NCBI RefSeq assembly: GCF_015550595.1
Contig: NZ_JADNBB010000011.1
Coordinates: 122,862-173,628, forward strand
Direction: 5' to 3'
Origin: Parabacteroides goldsteinii
Lineage (GTDB): Bacteria > Bacteroidota > Bacteroidia > Bacteroidales > Tannerellaceae
Length of the DNA: 50,767 nt
Of this stretch, positions 1 through 8,552 are shown one piece after another (within the stretch, counting starts at the first letter, position 1; the number at the start of each line of letters is the position of its first letter). The notes under the pieces were generated by a model. The model made no database searches. It saw nothing but the letters and a program-made list of their open reading frames with translations, and was not told the DNA's origin. The position numbers were made by a program, and so were the translations under genes.

Positions 1-2439
1 AAATTAGAAACGAAAGGAGTTATTGCAATGACACTTTTAACACTGGTATTAATGAACACAGGTTGCGAGGACAAGATCGACAGTCCGGCGGTGAATCCGT
101 CGGAAGGAAAGACTGTTGAAGTTATGCTCGATCTGGGTATTACCGATGAAGAGGACGGGACAGGGGCAAGCACTTCTCCGGGTAGTAAGACGGGGTATGG
201 AAGCAACAGTCGGTCTGCCTTCGAGGTAGTGCCCGTTTCCGGTGTGCAAACCAAAGCGGGTACAGACAAACCCGATCAACTGTACAATCTTGAAATATGG
301 CAATATGATGCAAATGGGAATAAAATAAACAGCCAGAAATACGGTCAGGTATTGGGTAATAAAGCAATCGGTTCATCCTTCACCGCCACCCTGACGGAAG
401 CAGACAACTGCCAACTTTTGCTCATTGCCAGGGGAGCAATTGCCGATTTCAGTTCACTATCCAATAAAAGCCTATCCGATGTACAAGCTATGGCCGTGAA
501 AGTAGAAGGTAGCAAAATCAACGCCATCCCAACCGATGCTACTGGTAGTGGCCTAGCAAACATGCCATATTATCTCCTGCTGAAAGACGTCAATATCACC
601 TCCGACGGCAAGATTCAGAGCCCAGCAGGCAAAGACGTCCGCCTGCTGCTCAAACGTCTGGCCGTAAAGGTTCAGTTAGACTGGACTATCAGTCCTGCTA
701 TGATAAATGCCGGATATGTCCTGAAAGAGGTCAAACTTTGCCAGGCTCCGGCCCATTACCGCCTGGTGCCACAAACAGAAACAACTGATAAATGGGGCGA
801 TGTATATCCGACCTCTGTAGCCGAGTTTGTCGATGTCTACCGCTTGACAGGAACGGATCTGGTTAACGCCGGTAATTCGAAATTTGTTTGGATCCCAGCT
901 AATGCCCGTGGTATATCCTCTTATGCCACTTCACCGATCTACCGGAATAAAGAGAACGCCAATGCAGCTGCTACTTATGCCGAATTTGTGGTAGATAACA
1001 GTGTCAAGAAAGAACGTCTTTATTACCGCGCCTATCTGGGCGGCAACGAAACGAATGATTTCAACCTGCTGGAAAACAATAACTATCACTGGACAGTGAA
1101 TATCAACAATGCCAACTATACCAACGATCCACGCATCCAGCTGCTCGACCAGACCCCGGTAATCAGCACCAACCTGCAACCGACTGCCAATTGCTTCATG
1201 ATGCGTCCGGGTACAAACATCTGTTTTAACCCCTATAAGCATGAGGCCGGACCGGATGGTTGGAATACGGTACTGGCATCAAGCGGTTCGATACAGCCCG
1301 GAAAAGAAATAAAAAAGGTGAAAGTCCTTTGGCAGAATAAAGATACAGGAACATCGGGTGAGCTTGTGATGGGCTATGCTATCAGTGAAAGCAATCATCA
1401 GAATCTTGTAAATCTCACTGACGGAAACAGGGTAGATAACGCTCGTATACATCTGAAAGTACCCGTTACCAGTGGAGGAAACGCAGTAGTAGCCGCTTAT
1501 GGTGACGATGAAGCAAAAGCTCTTTGGAGCTGGCATATCTGGGTTTCGGATTATGTACCCGCTCTGCTTGGCAACTTTACTGAAGGCGATGTAAACAGCC
1601 GTACCAATGCAATAGCCATTGCCCAAAATGCCACCCGCGGGGGGATGGTACATACGTATCAGGGGGCCAGTTGGACTAATTCATCCGGTACTTTCTACAA
1701 AAAGATCATCATGGATCGTAACTTGGGAGCTATCCGCGCTGTTCCGGCTCTGAATAGCAATATTGAATCGGCCCGTACCTACGGCGTACTTTACCAGTGG
1801 GGGCGTAAAGATCCGATGCCGGGTTCGGCCGATGGCTCATACGAAGAAATCAATACCATCTTTAATGCCGATGGAGTAACGATACCATTGAGCAAATCAG
1901 GTGGAGGAAACCAGGAAAACTCCATTGCTAATCCATCTACTTTTTATTATAATATGTATTTAGCTGATGATTCATGGGGGCCAATAACAAAAACAATCTA
2001 TGATCCTTGTCCGAAAGGGTGGAAAGTCCCCGATTTTTATCCGGGCGAAACAACAGTGATGTTCGATGGCTTTGCTTTTGGTTCCAATCTGGCATTGCTC
2101 AATGACCAAAGGTGGTTTACTACGGCTATATCTCAATCTTCCGCAAAGATAAATGCAACCAACGGACTTTTGTATTTGTATCCGGGAGAAACGTATATGG
2201 ATTATACCACGAAATCGGCCTGGTTCCCGATGTATTGGATGAGAGAACGCGATTCAGGAAACTTAAGACGAACCGATGCTTGCTTTGTCATGTATTCAGC
2301 GCGTGTATCAAACTCTGTTTTAGGTTTCCCGACTGCTTATTATACAGAGGTTAAAGCTCATGGAGTTTTGATGTTTACAACAGGTGCTACTGCAGTTAGA
2401 TCCTACGGCATGTCCGTCCGCTGCATACAAGAAAAATAA
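1..2439 (+). CDS. Large fimbrillin-like lipoprotein, DUF4906-like plus C-terminal FISUMP-like domain (putative pilus tip)
   Basis: The reading frame is open to the left edge. An ATG at 28 follows a good AAAGGAG, but upstream codons give K-L-E-T-K-G-V-I-A-M, a sensible basic n-region for the lipoprotein signal ending M-N-T-G-C, so the true start is probably just outside the window. Counting from the ATG at 28, residues about 330-360 (YYRAYLGGNETNDFN, then NNNYHWTVNI) match the DUF4906-type fimbrillin ending also seen in the 14486 gene. From about residue 560 the protein resembles the FISUMP domain: MDRNLGA, YGVLYQWGRKDPMPG, then DPCPKGWKVP and a final SVRCIQ. Fimbrillin plus FISUMP architecture is typical of Bacteroidales surface or tip proteins. 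The ligand cannot be inferred. The tip role is inference; the lipoprotein and domain calls are fairly firm. Confidence 0.8.
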   Translation, partial: KLETKGVIAMTLLTLVLMNTGCEDKIDSPAVNPSEGKTVEVMLDLGITDEEDGTGASTSPGSKTGYGSNSRSAFEVVPVSGVQTKAGTDKPDQLYNLEIWQYDANGNKINSQKYGQVLGNKAIGSSFTATLTEADNCQLLLIARGAIADFSSLSNKSLSDVQAMAVKVEGSKINAIPTDATGSGLANMPYYLLLKDVNITSDGKIQSPAGKDVRLLLKRLAVKVQLDWTISPAMINAGYVLKEVKLCQAPAHYRLVPQTETTDKWGDVYPTSVAEFVDVYRLTGTDLVNAGNSKFVWIPANARGISSYATSPIYRNKENANAAATYAEFVVDNSVKKERLYYRAYLGGNETNDFNLLENNNYHWTVNINNANYTNDPRIQLLDQTPVISTNLQPTANCFMMRPGTNICFNPYKHEAGPDGWNTVLASSGSIQPGKEIKKVKVLWQNKDTGTSGELVMGYAISESNHQNLVNLTDGNRVDNARIHLKVPVTSGGNAVVAAYGDDEAKALWSWHIWVSDYVPALLGNFTEGDVNSRTNAIAIAQNATRGGMVHTYQGASWTNSSGTFYKKIIMDRNLGAIRAVPALNSNIESARTYGVLYQWGRKDPMPGSADGSYEEINTIFNADGVTIPLSKSGGGNQENSIANPSTFYYNMYLADDSWGPITKTIYDPCPKGWKVPDFYPGETTVMFDGFAFGSNLALLNDQRWFTTAISQSSAKINATNGLLYLYPGETYMDYTTKSAWFPMYWMRERDSGNLRRTDACFVMYSARVSNSVLGFPTAYYTEVKAHGVLMFTTGATAVRSYGMSVRCIQEK

Positions 2440-2444
2440 CGACC

Positions 2445-2462
2445 TCCGGCCCCCGTGCCGGA
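2445..2462 (+). terminator. Short GC-rich hairpin after the first fimbrial gene
   Basis: TCCGGC (2445-2450) pairs with GCCGGA (2457-2462) around a six-base loop, directly after the stop codon. No T-tract follows, so it may be an attenuator or mRNA-stabilising stem rather than a full terminator. Confidence 0.3.
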
Positions 2463-2502
2463 CAAATAAACAACTAGTATTAACAATTAAACATGAAACA
2501 TC

Positions 2503-3282
2503 ATGGCTGATTACGAAAAAGACCATTACTGGGAATTCACCCTGCGTGATAACCCACTGACAAAAGACAATACGAAAGACTGTATTGCCGAAGTGAAAAC
2601 CGGTCCGAAGACCCTGACCAAAGAAGATACGGCCAAGGAAATCAAACGTACCGGTTCCGAACTGAAATATCCGACTATCCTTTCGGTTACATCGCAGGAC
2701 AGTGATATTATACTCGAGGCCTTGTTGAACGGCGATAGCGTGATAACCGACCTCTGCCAGTTTACACCGCGTATCCTGGGTGTTTTTGCAAATTCCGAAG
2801 CCCAATTCGACCCGGCAATCCATCGGCTGACATTCGACATTACTCCCACGAAGAGACTTCGCGACGCCTTGAAAAACGTCAAAGTCATCAACATGGGCGC
2901 AAAAGCTACTGTAGCCCGTATCGGCCTTGTCACCGATACCCTGACCGGTCTGTTCGATGGATCGATCACGGCAAACGATGACATTATGATCACAGGAAAT
3001 AACATTAAAATAACTGGCGACGATGCAGTGGTAGGCGTTTTCTTCGTAGCCGCAGACGGTACGGCAACCAAGGTTACCCGCCGTCTCACCCAGAACGACC
3101 CCAGCAAATTGATCGCCCGTGTTCCGGCATTGGCCGACGGTAACTATACGTTGCGTATCGTTACACAGTTCAGTCAAAGCAGCACCACCCTGAAAGAACC
3201 TCGTACCCTCGAATATTCAACGAAGTTGGTTGTAGGCAAGGGTGGCGGTGGCGGAGAAGACGACCGTCCTGTAATTGAATAA
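2503..3282 (+). CDS. HU-like DNA-binding protein with C-terminal Ig-like/DUF4469-type domain and Gly-rich tail
   Basis: A 259-residue protein with no signal peptide or membrane segment, so probably cytoplasmic although flanked by genes for exported lipoproteins. The first 125 or so residues resemble the diverged HU/IHF domain of Bacteroidales DNA-binding-domain/DUF4469 proteins (HU-HIG group): DYYWEF-like start, conserved EVK..TLTKEDTAKEI, LDSDIILEALLNGDSV-like strand, RLTFDITPTKRLRDAL. Residues about 150-240 (ITGNNIKITGDD to LEYSTKLVVGK) look like an Ig-like beta-sandwich. The protein ends in a five-glycine run and an acidic tail. Members are usually annotated as DNA-binding; the physiological role is unknown. 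It starts 64 bases after the tip gene and is followed by a 23-bp repeat array. Confidence 0.8.
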   Translation: MADYEKDHYWEFTLRDNPLTKDNTKDCIAEVKTGPKTLTKEDTAKEIKRTGSELKYPTILSVTSQDSDIILEALLNGDSVITDLCQFTPRILGVFANSEAQFDPAIHRLTFDITPTKRLRDALKNVKVINMGAKATVARIGLVTDTLTGLFDGSITANDDIMITGNNIKITGDDAVVGVFFVAADGTATKVTRRLTQNDPSKLIARVPALADGNYTLRIVTQFSQSSTTLKEPRTLEYSTKLVVGKGGGGGEDDRPVIE

Positions 3283-3299
3283 TTTACATTGATAATCGA

Positions 3300-3391
3300 T
3301 GTAACGTTGCACTGACATCTAGTGTAACGTTGCATCGACACCAAGTGTAACGTTGCATCGATATCAGGTGCAATGCTGCATCGACAGTTGA
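3300..3391. repeat. Four-copy 23-bp tandem repeat with near-palindromic core
   Basis: Four units at 3300-3322, 3323-3345, 3346-3368 and 3369-3391. The first 12 bases of units 1-3 are TGTAACGTTGCA, nearly self-complementary around AACGTT; unit 4 is TGCAATGCTGCA. The remaining 11 bases vary (CTGACATCTAG, TCGACACCAAG, TCGATATCAGG, TCGACAGTTGA). A partial fifth unit begins at 3392. The period is about two helical turns, so the cores fall on one DNA face. The array fills most of the gap between the HU-like gene and the next fimbrillin. Confidence 0.9.
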
Positions 3392-3426
3392 TGCAAAACA
3401 AGAAGATAAATTTATAAACAAAAAAT

Positions 3427-5175
3427 ATGAGACTGAATTACTTAGTTGTTAAACCGTTTCTGCTGGCCGCCGTAGCTTTGTTGGCTGCCTGCCACGATGA
3501 TGACAAGCCCGGAACCGGACATGAAGGGGAGGGGCAACTTCTTGTCACGGTCGGGAATCCCGGCGGGCAGGCACTAACCCTTCGTATCTTTGGTGAAGGA
3601 ATGAAAGAGCCGCTCGAAAGCCGTTTCGATGCAGCAGGCACCACGGGTGCATTAGATACATGGTTACCGGTGGGAGAGTACAGGGCCCTTGTCTTTCCCA
3701 CTGCACAGAAAGAGATCACCGTTAGCGGAACCGACCGTTTCGAATCGGCTACCGTCAGCCTGAATATCCCCGAAGGTTCATCCGCGTTACCAGCCTTAAG
3801 CGAACCAGTCTATGCAGCTGTCAGTTCCGGTATTACCATCTCCGCAGAAGAAGCCATGACACTGACGCTTGCCCCGAAAGATATCCGTAAGATCCTGCGC
3901 CTCACCGTGACGGCTCCCGACGGTCTTATTTCCGGCCCTGTCGAAGCCACCCTGAACGGCGTAGCCCGGGAGGTAAACCTGGCAACAGGCGAACCCGTTT
4001 CAACAGCAACCTTAGGTCTGTCTCTTCCGGCTCCCGGAGCGAAACAAACCAGCGGTGTCCTGGCCGGTATACTCGGTATCGCCTGGCCGCGCGAAAACGA
4101 ATCGGCAGCCGTTACCGACGGCCATCTATTAACGCTCACCTGGCAAGCGGCCGACGGAACGAAACAAACGTACAGTGAAGACGTCTCCGAACAACTCTTT
4201 AAGCCCAGCCAGTCCGGTGCCGATACGCTCGACCTGACAGTTAATGCCAGTGCCCGCGTACCTATCCGGCTGTATACCGGCATCCGGACCCGCACCCTGA
4301 TAGACGAATTTCAACAAACCCCCGTTTGTATAGCCGTCGGAACTTCAGCCGGTCAGTACACCGAAAATTGGGACGCTATAGCTAACGAAGAAGAGATCAC
4401 GCTGACCCCTGAACGATATTATCCGGTGGATGGTTCCCCCGTTTTCCTGCGCGGTTACCATCCGGTGGCTCCGCTGACCAACGGGGAAGTAAAATATACC
4501 CTGACAGGACAGGAAGACCTGATGCTGTCGGTCGAACAAAGCGGTTCACTGGCCAACCGTTTCAGTGCCGTTAAGACACCGCTGACCTACAGCCACCTGC
4601 TTTCGCAACTCAACTTCACATTGCGCCTGAAAGGGGTCCCGAATACTTACCATGTACGTTCGGTACACCTCAATGGAATGGCGGCCACTGCCGTAGTCAA
4701 CCTCTTCTCGGGTAAGGTGGAACCGGTCGGTATGGCAGGCCCTGTGGTGGTGTATGCCGACCCGGGCACAGGCGGTTTTCCGGTAGTGGACGGAGTGGTT
4801 ACGTTGCCGGGATATGTACTGGTGCAGCCCGAAGCCAGTCTGATGCTCGATCTGGTACTGGCTGTAGACAACAACCCGGCGAACGACCTGACATTCAAAG
4901 ATCTTCCCGTACAATTCGGTGAAGGCGGTGCAACGGGCGGTAGTGCCTATGAGGTAGAGATCTCACTCGAAGTGCCCGATACGCCTAAACCTAACCCGGA
5001 CCCTGATCCGACTCCCGATCCCGATGATCCGGTAGCACCCGACGTTCCCGGCCCAGGTCCTGATCCTGATCCCCCGACGCCCCCGGAACCGGATGCTACA
5101 GACGGCGTAAAGGTAACGGTAACAGCCAAAGTGATCGACTGGAACAAGGGAGACGGCGGCAACGTCGGTGTTTAA
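3427..5175 (+). CDS. Two-domain fimbrillin-family lipoprotein with Pro/Asp-rich linker (anchor-like)
   Basis: Residues 1-22 are a lipoprotein signal peptide ending LLAAC. The N-terminal half (about 35-270) resembles FimB/Mfa2-type anchor proteins, including a WLPVGEYRALVFP segment. The second half (about 280-510) resembles the Mfa-like fimbrillin fold: ERYYPVDGSPVFLRGYHPVAP, GQEDLMLSVEQSG, TYSHLLSQLNFTLRLKG. Residues about 519-556 are a low-complexity PDPDPTPDPDD-type linker, and the protein ends in the KVIDWNKGDGGNV motif shared with its neighbours. Unlike them, it has no clear Lys/Arg-Ala site shortly after the lipid cysteine, which fits an uncleaved outer-membrane anchor. Family is confident; the anchor role is inference. 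Confidence 0.78.
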   Translation: MRLNYLVVKPFLLAAVALLAACHDDDKPGTGHEGEGQLLVTVGNPGGQALTLRIFGEGMKEPLESRFDAAGTTGALDTWLPVGEYRALVFPTAQKEITVSGTDRFESATVSLNIPEGSSALPALSEPVYAAVSSGITISAEEAMTLTLAPKDIRKILRLTVTAPDGLISGPVEATLNGVAREVNLATGEPVSTATLGLSLPAPGAKQTSGVLAGILGIAWPRENESAAVTDGHLLTLTWQAADGTKQTYSEDVSEQLFKPSQSGADTLDLTVNASARVPIRLYTGIRTRTLIDEFQQTPVCIAVGTSAGQYTENWDAIANEEEITLTPERYYPVDGSPVFLRGYHPVAPLTNGEVKYTLTGQEDLMLSVEQSGSLANRFSAVKTPLTYSHLLSQLNFTLRLKGVPNTYHVRSVHLNGMAATAVVNLFSGKVEPVGMAGPVVVYADPGTGGFPVVDGVVTLPGYVLVQPEASLMLDLVLAVDNNPANDLTFKDLPVQFGEGGATGGSAYEVEISLEVPDTPKPNPDPDPTPDPDDPVAPDVPGPGPDPDPPTPPEPDATDGVKVTVTAKVIDWNKGDGGNVGV

Positions 5176-5236
5176 AGCAATCAATCGGATAAGAATATAT
5201 ATATCACTTATTATTAATAATTTATACTAGTAAAAC

Positions 5237-6274
5237 ATGAAAAAGATTTTGAGTATGGCAGCATTGGCCTTACTGATGGCAAGCTGCTCGAATGACGATG
5301 AAAATGTAAAGAACGACAATGGCGAGGCAACAAATGCCGTCGCTATCCGGATCAGCCAGAAAGTAGCCGGGGTAGAGTCGAAAGCGGCGGTAACGCCGGG
5401 GACTAAGATGCAGGCGAATATTATAATGGTAGATGCAGGAAACGACGGAAATCCTGACTTTGCAGCATTCACTGCAAAAACGGAAAATACGCTGGGTGGA
5501 AGCGGTACTGAATTACAGCAGGATGCTAACCGTGCCACCGTAGCCACAACCGAGTTTGAAGCAAAAACAGCTGCAGCAACTATTACATTGACTCCCAAAT
5601 TGTATTATCCGGTAGAAACAGGCAGCAGTACTAAGAAAACCTTCTTATTCGGCGTTTCTCCGATGGGGGGCGTAAACGGAACGATAGTAACATTCGCTCA
5701 AACAGACGGTTTGCAGGATGTGATGTATGCAGAAAAGGCTGACGCAGGTAGTAAGGATAGTCATGCTTCTGGTCCTGAACTAACATTCAAACACAAAACA
5801 ACCCAACTTACTTTCGTTGCAAAACTTTCCGATGTATTGACCGGTAGCGATTGGAATGGAAAGAAAGTGACTGTGAAAAGTATTGTTATCCAAAGTGCAA
5901 AAGTTCCGGCTTCTTTGAATTTTAGCAGTGGAACAGTTTCCTGGACAGACGGAGCAAATCTTTCAGTTGCCGGTTGTAATACAGAACTGACAACCACCGC
6001 TTGTAAACCGAGCGTTCCTGTAATGGTGCAACCTACTTCCGGTATAAAGGTTAATCTGGAACTGTCGGTTGATGGTGATATCAAGTGGTACAATAACCTG
6101 ACAATCCAAAATTCAACAAGTACCGGCGATTTGACGACAGAGGAAGCTAAATCACATGAAGTCACTTTCACTATTACTCCGCCGAAATCAGCTACTGATG
6201 GTACAGCGATCGCAGCCACTGCCAAAATTGTAGACTGGACAGCAGGAGAAAAGGGTAATGTCGAGATTAAATAA
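5237..6274 (+). CDS. Fimbrillin family lipoprotein (Mfa-like)
   Basis: A 345-residue protein with a lipoprotein signal (MKKILSMAALALLMASC, lipid Cys17). K49-A50 in GVESKAAV is a plausible maturation site 32 residues after Cys17. Fimbrillin signatures are LYYPVETGSSTKKTFLFGVSP, GLQDVMYAEK, FKHKTTQLTFVAKL and a C-terminal IVDWTAGEKGNVEI. Related to the upstream (second half) and downstream genes. Probably a structural pilin exported as a lipoprotein, then proteolytically matured and polymerised by strand exchange. The exact subunit position is unknown. Confidence 0.82.
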   Translation: MKKILSMAALALLMASCSNDDENVKNDNGEATNAVAIRISQKVAGVESKAAVTPGTKMQANIIMVDAGNDGNPDFAAFTAKTENTLGGSGTELQQDANRATVATTEFEAKTAAATITLTPKLYYPVETGSSTKKTFLFGVSPMGGVNGTIVTFAQTDGLQDVMYAEKADAGSKDSHASGPELTFKHKTTQLTFVAKLSDVLTGSDWNGKKVTVKSIVIQSAKVPASLNFSSGTVSWTDGANLSVAGCNTELTTTACKPSVPVMVQPTSGIKVNLELSVDGDIKWYNNLTIQNSTSTGDLTTEEAKSHEVTFTITPPKSATDGTAIAATAKIVDWTAGEKGNVEIK

Positions 6275-6296
6275 TTCACAAGTAAACCAATAGCAA

Positions 6297-7259
6297 ATGA
6301 AACTACAAAGCATATATCTGCTGTTAGTTCCGGCTTTGCTGTCGGTATCGAGTTGTTCAGACCCGGAGCATTCCGGGTTTGAACAAGTACCGATCGAGTT
6401 GCGTGTATCAGGAGACGGGGAGGTGAATACGAAAGCATATCAGGCTATCGGGCAGGCTTTCAAAACAACCATCTTTGCCACCAAACGCAATGGCATTTAT
6501 ACCGGCATACTGGCCGGCAACGACGAATGGCAGAAAGACGCGACTGTGCAGACAAACGGTTCGGTTTCATTGCCTGATAATCCTTTCTATCCGGAAAACG
6601 GCGATTGGATCTATCTGGTTGCCGTTGCCCCCGAAACGTCTGCATACAACACTTCCGCCGGCTCGGTATCTTATACCCTCACAGGCCTGACCGACCTGAT
6701 GTATGCCAAACAAATCAGGGGAAACCGATGGGATGGGAGCCGTTTCTGTAATACGGATCCAACGAAAGATACTCCGCTCGAATATGTCCATCTGCTTACC
6801 CAGCTTAAGTTTAAGGCACTGAAAAAAACAACGGGGGGACTGGCTGTAAAAGTGAAAAGCATCGCCGTAGAAGGACAAAAGGCTGTAACGGTCAATCTGG
6901 CTTCCGGTGAAACCTCCTTTAGCGGTAGCAAAGGAGCACTGAAATTGACCTTGGCAAGTGGAGGGACAGAGGTTAGTGGAACGACATCGGCTACCGATCT
7001 CGGTTGCCTGCTTTTGCCACCTTTGACAAGCGGTCAGGCTTACAAGCTGACTGTCGAAACCTCAATCGGCACCTTCAAGGATCTCGACATCAACTTCGAC
7101 GCTGTAAATGGAGGAGGTAGCAGCAACGGTCATTTTGCCAAGGGGCATTCATACGAAATCACCCTCAATATCGGTGACCGCGAGTTAGAAGTCATCTCCG
7201 TCACCGTAGCCGACTGGATTACAGTTAAATCGGACGGCGATATGGAATTGGTAAAATAA
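6297..7259 (+). CDS. Fimbrillin family lipoprotein
   Basis: A 320-residue protein. The signal ends VSSC (lipid Cys20) and K46-A47 in EVNTKAYQ is the candidate maturation site. NPFYPENGDWIYLVAVAPE, GLTDLMYAKQIRG and EYVHLLTQLKFKALKK match fimbrillin motifs in the two genes upstream. The C-terminus VTVADWITVKSDGDMELVK keeps the conserved Trp. Twenty-two bases separate it from the previous gene, so co-transcription is likely. Confidence 0.82.
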   Translation: MKLQSIYLLLVPALLSVSSCSDPEHSGFEQVPIELRVSGDGEVNTKAYQAIGQAFKTTIFATKRNGIYTGILAGNDEWQKDATVQTNGSVSLPDNPFYPENGDWIYLVAVAPETSAYNTSAGSVSYTLTGLTDLMYAKQIRGNRWDGSRFCNTDPTKDTPLEYVHLLTQLKFKALKKTTGGLAVKVKSIAVEGQKAVTVNLASGETSFSGSKGALKLTLASGGTEVSGTTSATDLGCLLLPPLTSGQAYKLTVETSIGTFKDLDINFDAVNGGGSSNGHFAKGHSYEITLNIGDRELEVISVTVADWITVKSDGDMELVK

Positions 7260-7308
7260 CCGCCCGATAAACAACACATTAGTAAACGATATTCAAAAAG
7301 TAAACAAA

Positions 7309-8523
7309 ATGAAACAACAAAAATTACAAATATCCTATCTGCTCCTTGCCACCCTCGTTGCCACAAGTTGTAGCAATGAGAACGACCCGGTAAACCCAAT
7401 CGACAAAACCGATGCCGTAGAACTGGGTATCACCGCCGGTGTATCGCTGACGAAAAGTGCGATAAATGGAGATAATGCCGCACAAAGCGGTACAGGCACC
7501 GATGTGATGCAAAGTGTGGCAGTATATGCGGGGAATGTGAATACGGGAACTTCTTACGGGACCAATAATAATTATGCTATTTATAAACAAAGTTCGGGAA
7601 CTTGGACTAATAGTGATGCTGCTCATAAAATCTATCTGACGGCTGATGTTGCCGATATCTATGCTTACCATCCGGCTTATCAGCCGACTGCTGCAGGTGT
7701 TATGCAGGGCTCCGGTACCGCATTGAAGGCCGCTAACCCTGCCACATTGACAAATACTACGATTGCTATATCTGTATATCCGGGCGCAACCACTAGTGAT
7801 GCCAATAATAAGATACCTGCGAATATTTCCAATGCAGATAAAACGTATACTACCGGTTGGGTCTCTAATACCAATGCCGGAAAAATTGCATCCGCTCCCG
7901 GTGAAGTCGATTATATGTGGGCTGATCGTACAACGCCGGCTAATGTGCAGGCCAGTAATGGAAAAGCTTCTGGCGCCACTACTGATGAGAAAGTCGCATT
8001 AGAGATGAAACATGCCATGTCAATGGTTAGCTTCCGTATCTATAATGATGGTACTTATACTTTAGCAGGAAAGTTAACGCAGATAACATTGGAAAATGAA
8101 AGTGGAACAGTGTTAACAAAAGGAACAAGTCCTACGATGAAGATTTCAGACGGTGGGGTTACTCCGGGTGCCGCAGCAGCAGTTACGTATACTCGTTTTA
8201 TCGGTGATTCCGGTTTGGATTTAGTAAAAGTGAACACAACTGCTAATGTAACAACAGATACTCAAGCCAAAGAAGCCTCTCAGAAGTTCAGTATCCTCGT
8301 CATGCCTGAAACAGCGACTTCTAACAAAAAAACTGTAAAGGTTACTTTTAAGATCGATAATATAGACTATCCGGTCATACTGCCTGATGATGCAAATTCA
8401 AAATGGGAATCAGGAAAGAATTATCTCTATACAGCCAAGTTGAGCGGTAAGGAACTATCCATCACCAGTATTAAAGTTGCTGCATGGAATACAACGGCCG
8501 GTGGAGATCTGAATGTCAATTAA
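7309..8523 (+). CDS. Fimbrillin family lipoprotein
   Basis: A 404-residue protein. Lipoprotein signal to Cys21 (VATSC); K49-S50 in SLTKSAIN is the candidate cleavage site. DVADIYAYHPAYQPT is the conserved Tyr/Pro segment, followed by YMWADRT and EMKHAMSMVSFRIYNDG, the Lys/Arg-His-Ala motif shared with the 8553, 9661 and 12499 genes. It ends SIKVAAWNTTAGGDLNVN. It has more low-complexity Ser/Thr/Ala/Asn content than its neighbours, consistent with a surface-exposed beta-rich pilin. Confidence 0.82.
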   Translation: MKQQKLQISYLLLATLVATSCSNENDPVNPIDKTDAVELGITAGVSLTKSAINGDNAAQSGTGTDVMQSVAVYAGNVNTGTSYGTNNNYAIYKQSSGTWTNSDAAHKIYLTADVADIYAYHPAYQPTAAGVMQGSGTALKAANPATLTNTTIAISVYPGATTSDANNKIPANISNADKTYTTGWVSNTNAGKIASAPGEVDYMWADRTTPANVQASNGKASGATTDEKVALEMKHAMSMVSFRIYNDGTYTLAGKLTQITLENESGTVLTKGTSPTMKISDGGVTPGAAAAVTYTRFIGDSGLDLVKVNTTANVTTDTQAKEASQKFSILVMPETATSNKKTVKVTFKIDNIDYPVILPDDANSKWESGKNYLYTAKLSGKELSITSIKVAAWNTTAGGDLNVN

Positions 8524-8552
8524 TCTATTAACAATAAGACAACATTGAATAT

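Noticed and set aside
2320-3177. 285-codon ORF on the minus strand
   Set aside because: It lies antisense to the HU/Ig-like gene and the end of the first fimbrial gene; the translation is Cys-rich and not protein-like. A shadow of codon bias.
3300-3391. CRISPR-like array
   Set aside because: The repeats are 12 bases with 11-base variable parts and only four units, too short for a CRISPR; no cas genes are nearby.
5761-6438. 225-codon minus-strand ORF over a fimbrillin
   Set aside because: Entirely antisense to the clear lipoprotein genes at 5237 and 6297, with no recognisable motifs.
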